Position numbers and translations under genes: made by a program. From NCBI GenBank assembly GCA_038239195.1, contig JBBSEZ010000262.1, positions 1-14,187 on the forward strand: 14,187 nucleotides of DNA. Direction: 5' to 3'. The stretch comes from JBBSEZ01 sp038239195 (GTDB taxonomy: Bacteria; Planctomycetota; Planctomycetia; Gemmatales; Gemmataceae). A model generated the notes under the pieces. That model saw only the letters and a list, made by a program, of their open reading frames with translations, had not been told where the DNA came from and searched no databases. Positions 6,877 to 12,249 of this stretch are shown here, one piece after another (position 1 is the first letter of the stretch; the number at the start of each line of letters is the position of its first letter).

Positions 6877-8553
6877 CTACTTGACCATCACACAGACGAC
6901 GCGAAGCCCCGCGGTGTTGGACTTTCCGGTCGGGCTATTGCCCGAGCGATAGCCGGAGCGGCACTTGCGGCCATCGGACTCCCACGACCCGCCGCGCCAG
7001 ATGCGGGCGGTCCCGACGCCGCCCGTCGGGTCCTGGCGCGGGCTGCGGGCGTAGAAGGCCCCGTCGAACCAGTCGGAGCACCACTCCGACACGTTGCCGT
7101 GCATGTCGTACAGCCCCCAGGCGTTGGGCCGATACTTGCCCACCTCGTCGGGGCGCTGGAGGTTCGGCCCGTTGGGGGCCCCGCCGTAGGGCGACAGCCC
7201 GAACATGTTGGCCTGCGTCGAAGTCAGCGAGGGCCCGTAGTGGAAGGCCGCGGTCGTCCCCGCACGGCAGGCGTACTCCCACTCGGCCTCCGTGGGCAGC
7301 CGATACGTGCGCCCGAGGCGCTTCTCGGCCGGCAGGTCGGACAGTTTCTTGCAAAAGGCGTTGGCGTCCTCCCACGAGACGTTCTCGACGGGGAAGCGCT
7401 TGGTGTCCTTGCCCGCCACGCCGGCGCTGCCGCCCCCCTTGGCGGAGAAGTGGCTGGGGTTGGTGCCCGTCACCTGCTGGTATTCTTCCTGGGTGACCTC
7501 GTAGATGCCCACGTAAAAGGGCCGGGTGATCTCCACCAGGTGTTGCGGCCCCTCGTCGCTGTCACGCCCCGGCTCGCCGATCGGCGAGCCCATCTGGAAG
7601 GAGCCCTTGGGCAGCAACTTCAACCGCATCCCGATCGAGTTGACGAGGTCGGCGCCCTCGCGCACCTCGGTGACCACGGAGTAGCCCGCGGGCGAATCCC
7701 CCACCAGCTTCGGCAGTTGCCGCGCCTTGGGGCCGTTGTCCTCCTTGGCTCGAATCCGGGCCTCCGACTGCACGTACTTGACCAGCCCGTCGAGCTTGAC
7801 GCTCGCGCCCCCGGCAGGGGCGGCCTTCCCGCTCAGGCCCTCGAGCAGGTAGTGGCTGAAGATGCCCTGCTTGAGCGTTTCGCTCTCGTAGGAGAACTGG
7901 CCTTCGGAGCAACTGAACAGCGCCAGCACTCCCTTGGGCACCTCGATGGCCTGGGGCTTCGGCTTGAGCTCGATCCCCACGGTCGAAGTCCCCGCCTGCG
8001 GGTTGCTGAAACAGCCGTCGAGGATGGCCAGCTTGTTGGTCGCCTTGCACTTCTCCATTTCCTTGTAGACCTCGCCGAGCGAGACCATCGTCTTGGGCTC
8101 GCCGAGCTCGGCGTCCATGGGACAGAGATGGTAGTCCTTGGAGCCGTCGAGCTGCACCCCATGCCCGAGGAAGGCGAAGACGACGCTGTCGTCCTGCTCG
8201 CAGTCTTCGAGAAGGCTGCGGAGCTGTTCCTTGATGTTGCGGGCCGTCGGCAGGAGATCGACGTTGTCGGCGGCGGCCTCGTAGTTCAGCAGCACGACGC
8301 GGCGATAGCCAGCGCGTAGCAAGGCGCCGGCGAGGGCCTTGGCGTCCTTGTCGGCCGAGCTGAGGTTGCGCAGCTCGCCTTTCTTGTAGAGGCGAACGCC
8401 GACGACCAGGGCATACTTCTTGCCGACTTCCTTTTCTTTCTCCTTCTCCTTCTTCGGTTGTCCCGAACTGGAGCGGGGCAGCGCCAGGGCAGCGCCGAAG
8501 ACCGCCAGCAAGAGGACGGGAAACAGCCGGGACTTTGTCAAGGGATGCGTCAC
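6877..8553 (-). CDS. Exported caspase-like (peptidase C14) protein fused to an FGE-like domain
   Basis: 558 residues. GTG 8553 is chosen: GAGGAG lies 7 nt upstream, the signal peptide follows directly, and a longer frame to 8649 would run through the promoter. Residues 1-32 are a signal peptide (Lys/Arg start, hydrophobic core LFPVLLLAVFGAALAL), then a charged KKEKEKEKE linker. The caspase-like domain (about 45-295) has KKYALVVGV, catalytic H131 in FAFLGHGVQ, catalytic C181 in LAILDGCFSNP, and the later LALFSCSEGQFSYE. The FGE-like domain (about 301-558) has NSIGMRLKLLPKGSFQMGS, YEVTQEEYQQVTGTNPSHF, YRLPTEAEWEYACRAG, LYDMHGNVSEWC and GGSWESDGRKC; Ser526 replaces the first FGE copper cysteine, Cys531 is kept. 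This resembles metacaspase/orthocaspase fusions common in planctomycetes, which cleave after Arg/Lys where studied; substrate here is unknown. First gene of a two-gene operon with the FGE-like protein downstream. Confidence 0.9.
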   Translation of the reverse strand: MTHPLTKSRLFPVLLLAVFGAALALPRSSSGQPKKEKEKEKEVGKKYALVVGVRLYKKGELRNLSSADKDAKALAGALLRAGYRRVVLLNYEAAADNVDLLPTARNIKEQLRSLLEDCEQDDSVVFAFLGHGVQLDGSKDYHLCPMDAELGEPKTMVSLGEVYKEMEKCKATNKLAILDGCFSNPQAGTSTVGIELKPKPQAIEVPKGVLALFSCSEGQFSYESETLKQGIFSHYLLEGLSGKAAPAGGASVKLDGLVKYVQSEARIRAKEDNGPKARQLPKLVGDSPAGYSVVTEVREGADLVNSIGMRLKLLPKGSFQMGSPIGEPGRDSDEGPQHLVEITRPFYVGIYEVTQEEYQQVTGTNPSHFSAKGGGSAGVAGKDTKRFPVENVSWEDANAFCKKLSDLPAEKRLGRTYRLPTEAEWEYACRAGTTAAFHYGPSLTSTQANMFGLSPYGGAPNGPNLQRPDEVGKYRPNAWGLYDMHGNVSEWCSDWFDGAFYARSPRQDPTGGVGTARIWRGGSWESDGRKCRSGYRSGNSPTGKSNTAGLRVVCVMVK

Positions 8554-8619
8554 GGGCGCTCTCCTCAGAAAGATGGATGATCGGCCCCACCGGGCCCCGC
8601 AGGGGATAGGTCGAGAGTC

Positions 8620-8649
8620 AGTATAAGGGGAGCGCGGGGGAGGTGTCAC
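8620..8649 (-). promoter_or_regulatory. Probable promoter of caspase-FGE operon
   Basis: On the minus strand GTGACA (-35, 8644-8649), an 18-nt spacer and TATACT (-10, 8620-8625), each matching five of six consensus positions. Predicted start near 8613, about 60 nt before the GTG at 8553. It begins directly after the U-tract of the upstream palindrome, so the operon is insulated from the DUF72 gene. Confidence 0.55.
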
Positions 8650-8651
8650 TC

Positions 8652-8733
8652 AAAAAGTGCTTAGTCCTTAGTCCTTAGTCCTTAGCAAAGACCGGCCCGG
8701 GCGCTCTTTGCTAAGAACTAAGGACTAAGCACT
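8652..8733 (-). terminator. Heptamer-built palindrome, probable terminator of the DUF72 gene
   Basis: Arms 8656-8691 (36 nt) and 8705-8733 (29 nt) are complementary apart from one extra 7-nt unit in the longer arm and a single mismatch. The arms consist of agtcctt-type heptamers ending in tagcaaaga next to a G+C-rich 13-nt loop. On the minus transcript the structure begins 2 nt after the DUF72 stop and is followed by TTTTT (8656-8652). It therefore fits an intrinsic terminator, though the heptamer architecture is shared with 9575-9697 and suggests a repeat family. Confidence 0.7.
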
Positions 8734-8735
8734 AA

Positions 8736-9572
8736 TCATGAGAACAATGTCCGCTGTCTCAGCGTCGGCGCGACGAAGGGGGAGACGACGTTGAGGTGGG
8801 GCGCCTGCCGTTCGAGGAGGGCGGCGAGGCGGCGGGCGTTGTGAACGGCCTGGCCGCGCTGGCAGTTGTTGAACAGGAACAGGGCCCGTTCGGTGCCGCC
8901 CAGCACGTCCTGCGTCTCGACGGCGGCGACCCACTCGCCCAGTTCGGCGTCGCTGTAGTGGTAATCGTAGCGCTCCTTGTCGGAGCGATACCAGTTGTCG
9001 GCGTTGCGGGAATGTAGCCGAACGTACGCGCGGGGCCCGGATTGCGTCCATCCCGTCGGAAAGAGGCCCGGCAGGTCGGGGGCATCGACCGCCACGAGAT
9101 CGAGGTGGAGGCCGGCCATCCAGTCCGGCAGTTCGGCGACGGCCCAGGAACGGTGCCGGTACTCGACCGCCAGGCGCAGGCCCGCCAGCTCGCGCGCCAG
9201 CGCCTCGACTCGGCCGCGCGCCTTGCGGGTGTTGTGCGTCTTCTGCGGCAACTGGCAGAGCAAGCCAGCGAGTTGATGGCGCCGGTCGAGCGCCTCGACC
9301 GCGAGCCGGAAGCCGGCGAGGTCGCGGTCACTTTCCTCGTGACTGATGGTGCGGGGCACCTTGACCAGGAACTGAAAGCCCACGGGCACCTTGTCCGCCA
9401 GGCTCTCCAGCATCCCGGGCGTCGGGGGGCGGTAAAAAGTGAAGTTGAGCTCGACCAGGGGAAAGAACTGGCTGTAATGGCCCAGCATCCTCTCGGGGCG
9501 CGTCCCCGCCGAATAGAAATCGCCCACCCAGTCGGGGTAGGAATAGCCGGAGGTGCCGATCCAGACGTCCAT
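8736..9572 (-). CDS. DUF72 family protein (YecE-like)
   Basis: 278 residues from the ATG at 9572. The family has a TIM-barrel-like fold and no established biochemical function. Family landmarks seen: MDVWIGTSGYSYPDWVGDFY at the N-terminus, NFTFYRPPTPGMLESLADKV, GFQFLVKVPRTISHE, LAVEYRHRSW, the hallmark YVRLHSRNADNWYRSDKERY, DYHYSDAELGEW, and LFLFNNCQRGQAVHNARRL. Length is usual for the family. No signal peptide or membrane segment, so cytoplasmic. The ATG has no Shine-Dalgarno sequence: heptamer repeat units run to within 2 nt of it, so translation may be leaderless or depend on the upstream structure. An in-frame GTG at 9620 would read through the repeat and is unlikely. The gene is bracketed on both sides by related palindromes. 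Confidence 0.9.
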   Translation of the reverse strand: MDVWIGTSGYSYPDWVGDFYSAGTRPERMLGHYSQFFPLVELNFTFYRPPTPGMLESLADKVPVGFQFLVKVPRTISHEESDRDLAGFRLAVEALDRRHQLAGLLCQLPQKTHNTRKARGRVEALARELAGLRLAVEYRHRSWAVAELPDWMAGLHLDLVAVDAPDLPGLFPTGWTQSGPRAYVRLHSRNADNWYRSDKERYDYHYSDAELGEWVAAVETQDVLGGTERALFLFNNCQRGQAVHNARRLAALLERQAPHLNVVSPFVAPTLRQRTLFS

Positions 9573-9574
9573 TT

Positions 9575-9697
9575 TAGTCCGTAGTCCGTAGTTCGTAGTC
9601 CGTAGCAAAAACCAAGACACATTGAAGCAAATCGCGCGCCTGCTGGGGAGGTCAGTTGTCCTCTTTGCTACGGGCTACGGGCTCCAGACTACGGGCC
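9575..9697 (-). repeat. Heptamer-built palindrome between HEAT gene and DUF72 gene
   Basis: Arm 9575-9611 consists of tagtccg-type heptamers ending in tagcaaaaa; the partner arm 9663-9697 reads tttgctacgggctacggg and onward to the HEAT gene stop. About 31 positions per arm pair with roughly five mismatches, around a loop of about 50 nt. It has the same layout as 8652-8733 (heptamers outside, tagcaaa next to the loop) but different unit sequence and loop, so the two are diverged relatives. The stop of the HEAT gene (9689-9691) lies inside one arm and the DUF72 start abuts the other. No U-tract follows on either strand. Confidence 0.75.
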
Positions 9698-11101
9698 CCC
9701 GACGGAGGAGGGCACGTCTTGCTGGGCAGACCAGAGGAGGACGCGGCGGGCGACGTCGGCGGCGAGGCGGGTCTGGACGGGGGGCAGGGCCTGGCCGCGC
9801 GGCAGGCCGAGATCGATGCCGAAGCGGCGCTGGATGACGTCGCCGGTGGCCAGGGCGATCTCGCGGTTGGGAAGGCGCGCCAGTTCGTGCAGCGCCGCGA
9901 CGGCCTCGGGGCAAGGGCCCTGGGCGAGGAGGGCCTCGACAGCGATGAGGCGCACGGGGGCGGGCGCCGAGGGCGTGAGCAACTGGCGCAGGAGATCGGG
10001 GCCCAGCTCGCGGTGCTGCTGGAGCAGGCGGGCCAGCTCGAAGCGCAGCATGGCGGGGGCGCGGACGTCGGAAAGTTGGCGGCGCAGCTCGTTCAGCACT
10101 TCGGGGCGGGCGCCGGCAGACAGGGCGTGGGCGTAGTGGGTGCCGAGCGTCAGGGCGGCGCGCATCGCCAGGACGCCCTTCTCGGCGGCCCAGGCGGTCA
10201 GGTCGGCGACGGCCTCGTCGCTGAGGCAGTTGCCGCCCAGGTTGAGCGGGCCGTCTTCCTGGCAGGCCGAGTGGGCCAGGGCCTGGCGCACGGCCGGGCG
10301 CACCCAATCCCACTGCCCTTCCGTGTTCCACAGCAGCGCCTCGCCCGCCGCCAGGCGCACGATCGGCGAGGGATCGCTGAGAAAATCTGCCAGTGGCTCG
10401 ATCAGCGAGCGGTCGTCGAGGTTGGCGAGGGCGTTGACGGCGGCGGCCCGCACTTCCGGCTCGGGGGCGCGCTGGGCGAGGTGCAAGACCATCTGCGGCT
10501 GGCCCGGGCGCCAGTTCTGGCGGAACTCCAGAGCGGCCAGGGCGGCCACGCGCACGGGGGCCCGGGGGCTGCCGAGCAAGGCGAGCGCCGGCTCGGCATC
10601 GACGTGCAGCGCCTCGCGGAGGGCCTTGACCTCGGGGAGCAGGCGCACGGCTTGCAGGTCGTCCGGCCAGTCCTTGCGATCGGCGAGGCGCTGCGCAAGC
10701 TGGCGGGCCCGGCGCAGGGCAGGAGCGCCCGAGTCGCGCAGGCACTGCCCGGCGAAGAACCCAAGGGGGACGACGAGCAAGACTGCCTTGGCCAGGTGGA
10801 GGAACCAGTCGGCCCCCCCGCCGGCAGTGCCCAGCAAGAGCCAGGCCAGGGCGATCACGTAGAGCATGATGAGGGCCGGCCCCGCCGGCTCGCGCCAACC
10901 CTGGCGGGTGAGGACGGCCAGCAAGCAGGCCAGCGCCTGAAACAGCGTGCCCAGCCACAGCAGCCCGGCGGCATGCTCCGGGGCGCGCAGGCTGGCGGCG
11001 AACAGGAGCGAAACGGGCACGAACAGCAGCCCCAGCCGCCCGCCTTGCAGCAGGTAGCCGACCGAGGAGCTCCCGGGCGCCGACGCGAGCCGTGGGTGCA
11101 T
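9689..11101 (-). CDS. Membrane protein with four TM segments and HEAT-like repeats
   Basis: 470 residues from the ATG at 11101; an in-frame ATG at 11164 would give 491 and cannot be excluded, but it coincides with the predicted transcription start. Neither start has a good Shine-Dalgarno sequence. About 120 N-terminal residues hold four hydrophobic segments: LGLLFVPVSLLFAASL, GLLWLGTLFQALACLLAVLT, ALIMLYVIALAWLLLGTA and AVLLVVPLGFFAGQCL. The rest is soluble, Ala/Leu/Arg-rich and made of helical pairs typical of HEAT or PBS-lyase-like repeats, for example APVRVAALAALE, PEVRAAAVNALANLDD, PIVRLAAGEALLW and APVRLIAVEALLAQG. These usually form a curved solenoid for protein binding. No catalytic motif was recognised; function unknown. 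The stop codon is embedded in the heptamer palindrome downstream. Confidence 0.82.
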   Translation of the reverse strand: MHPRLASAPGSSSVGYLLQGGRLGLLFVPVSLLFAASLRAPEHAAGLLWLGTLFQALACLLAVLTRQGWREPAGPALIMLYVIALAWLLLGTAGGGADWFLHLAKAVLLVVPLGFFAGQCLRDSGAPALRRARQLAQRLADRKDWPDDLQAVRLLPEVKALREALHVDAEPALALLGSPRAPVRVAALAALEFRQNWRPGQPQMVLHLAQRAPEPEVRAAAVNALANLDDRSLIEPLADFLSDPSPIVRLAAGEALLWNTEGQWDWVRPAVRQALAHSACQEDGPLNLGGNCLSDEAVADLTAWAAEKGVLAMRAALTLGTHYAHALSAGARPEVLNELRRQLSDVRAPAMLRFELARLLQQHRELGPDLLRQLLTPSAPAPVRLIAVEALLAQGPCPEAVAALHELARLPNREIALATGDVIQRRFGIDLGLPRGQALPPVQTRLAADVARRVLLWSAQQDVPSSVGGP

Positions 11102-11168
11102 GGTGTGTGGTGTTCCCAGGTGCCTGGCCGGCCGCGCGCGACGGCCGCCCTGTTGCAGTCTCATCGAG

Positions 11169-11198
11169 AGTATGGCTTACGCCCAAGGAAAAGGCCAA
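11169..11198 (-). promoter_or_regulatory. Possible promoter of the HEAT-repeat membrane protein
   Basis: On the minus strand TTGGCC (11193-11198), an 18-nt spacer and CATACT (11169-11174), each four of six matches. It would initiate near 11162, which favours the ATG at 11101 as start. Weak on its own. Confidence 0.3.
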
Positions 11199-11253
11199 GC
11201 CGACCGCAACGATTCGGGCGCCTTTCTCCCCGCGTGCCGCGCCGCCCCCACAA

Positions 11254-11291
11254 AACACGAGGGGCGAGCCCACCGGCTCGCCCCTCGTGTT
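11254..11291 (-). terminator. Second hairpin of a tandem terminator
   Basis: Perfect 17-bp inverted repeat (11254-11270 with 11275-11291) with a 4-nt loop. On the minus transcript the stem runs into TTTTG. It lies downstream of 11297-11313 and would stop any readthrough before the HEAT gene. The length and perfection of the stem also fit a dispersed intergenic repeat. Confidence 0.65.
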
Positions 11292-11292
11292 G

Positions 11293-11313
11293 AAAAGGCG
11301 TCAGACTGACGCC
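11293..11313 (-). terminator. First hairpin of a tandem terminator
   Basis: Perfect palindrome GGCGTCAG-A-CTGACGCC (11297-11313) forming at least a 6-bp stem with a 5-nt loop, followed on the minus transcript by TTTT (11296-11293). It lies 14 nt after the stop of the small exported protein gene. Confidence 0.6.
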
Positions 11314-11327
11314 GAACGAGCTTACCT

Positions 11328-11978
11328 TCAGCAGCCACCACGGCCACCACCTCCGCCCCCAGAGAAGCCGCCGGAGAAGCCGCCAGTGAAGCCGCCGGAG
11401 GAACCGCCGTAACTGGCGCCCGGATACGCGCCCGGGGCATAACTGCTGCCCGAGTACGTGGGGCCCGGCAGGTAGGAGCCGGGGACCGTGGAGGTCGCGC
11501 CGGTCGTCGTGCCCGGGACGTAGGAGTAGCGCACGGACTGCGTGCCGAGCCCTTCCGTCACCGCCACGACAAGCGTCGGGTCGGCATACTTCTTCAGGGT
11601 ACTCTCCAGATCGGCGGTCGTCATCTCACCCACGTGCGAGAACGCCTGGCTCTTGCCGTTGCGCGTGCTCAGCACCAACCCGCCGGTGCCGTTGAGTTCG
11701 AACGCGCTGGCCAACTTCTCGCCGGCGGGCGTGGTCGCGTCCACGTACACGCACACGTAGCCTTCGCGCAGCAGGGCCACGGCCGCGGCGCTCAGCTTCT
11801 TCTCGCTGGTCACGCCTTTCCAGCCTTGCGCCCCGCTGCCGACGAACACCGCAAGCGGCTTGTTCGTCTGGCTGCCCTTCTTGGAGGCCGCCGTGTAGCT
11901 CGCCTCCCAGGACACCTGCGACGCTTCGGGCGCCGCGCTCAAGCCCGCCAGGGCAACCAACATGACCGAGGTGTACAT
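11328..11978 (-). CDS. Small exported protein: thioredoxin-like domain without CxxC, Gly-rich tail
   Basis: 216 residues from ATG 11978, with AGGGAGA about 8 nt upstream. A hydrophobic start (SVMLVALAGLSAAPEAS) suggests export, though it lacks a positive charge; a TTG seven codons upstream (MFRENIR) would supply arginines but would sit on the ribosome site. Residues about 24-134 look like a thioredoxin-fold domain: SWEASYTAASKKGSQTNKPL, AVFVGS, WKGVTSEKKLS, LLREGYVCVYVDATTPAGEK, LASAFELNGTGGLVLSTRNG, and ADLESTLKKYADP. The usual CxxC position reads GSGAQGW, so redox activity is unlikely. The C-terminus (about 150-216) is Tyr/Pro/Ser/Gly-rich with GGFTGG, GGFSGG and a glycine run ending GGRGGC, with Cys as the last residue. 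The fold call is from pattern recognition and is moderate; function unknown. Followed by two terminator hairpins. Confidence 0.8.
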   Translation of the reverse strand: MYTSVMLVALAGLSAAPEASQVSWEASYTAASKKGSQTNKPLAVFVGSGAQGWKGVTSEKKLSAAAVALLREGYVCVYVDATTPAGEKLASAFELNGTGGLVLSTRNGKSQAFSHVGEMTTADLESTLKKYADPTLVVAVTEGLGTQSVRYSYVPGTTTGATSTVPGSYLPGPTYSGSSYAPGAYPGASYGGSSGGFTGGFSGGFSGGGGGGRGGC

Positions 11979-12025
11979 CCGAATGTTCTCCCTAAACAAA
12001 GTTGTTGACACCTCTGAACACAAAG

Positions 12026-12044
12026 CCAGTGCGTGCTGCACTGG
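12026..12044. promoter_or_regulatory. Perfect inverted repeat in the leader of the small exported protein
   Basis: CCAGTGC and GCACTGG separated by 5 nt, directly downstream of the predicted start point of the 11328-11978 gene. It could be an operator or a 5' stabilising stem-loop. No regulator family is suggested by the sequence. Confidence 0.4.
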
Positions 12045-12055
12045 TCGCAGTCCCT

Positions 12056-12083
12056 TGTGTACGTTCTTCCCAAACTGTGTCAA
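12056..12083 (-). promoter_or_regulatory. Possible promoter of the small exported protein
   Basis: Consensus TTGACA (12078-12083) on the minus strand, 16-nt spacer, then a weak TACACA (12056-12061). Another -10-like TAAAAT occurs further upstream at 12108-12113 without a good -35. The intergenic stretch 11979-12249 is the most A+T-rich of the window and otherwise shows no gene. Confidence 0.35.
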
Positions 12084-12087
12084 CCGG

Positions 12088-12105
12088 CAAATTTTCCCAA
12101 ATTTG
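12088..12105. promoter_or_regulatory. A+T-rich inverted repeat just upstream of a -35 box
   Basis: CAAATTT and AAATTTG, a perfect 7-bp inverted repeat with a 4-nt spacer, placed 4 nt upstream of the TTGACA at 12078-12083. Position and symmetry fit a dimeric activator site or UP-like element; no specific protein can be named. Confidence 0.4.
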
Positions 12106-12249
12106 ATATTTTACGCTGTCGGAGCAGTCGTCACATAGGTCGTAAAGTGTGTAAAGGTCGCACTTTGACAACTAATAACGGAAGTGAAATGCTTGGATGG
12201 ATAAGGAAGAAAACGGGTGAATTATTCTCGGAATCGAGCAGGAAGGGCC

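Noticed and set aside
8656..8733. Insertion sequence ends or CRISPR remnant suggested by the repeated heptamers
   Set aside because: There is no transposase gene, no target-site duplication that I could see, and no spacer structure; the layout is a single hairpin with a U-tract.
9656..11293. Long plus-strand frame opposite the HEAT-repeat gene
   Set aside because: Low-complexity Gly/Ala/Arg/Gln translation without recognisable features, whereas the minus frame shows membrane segments and helical repeats.
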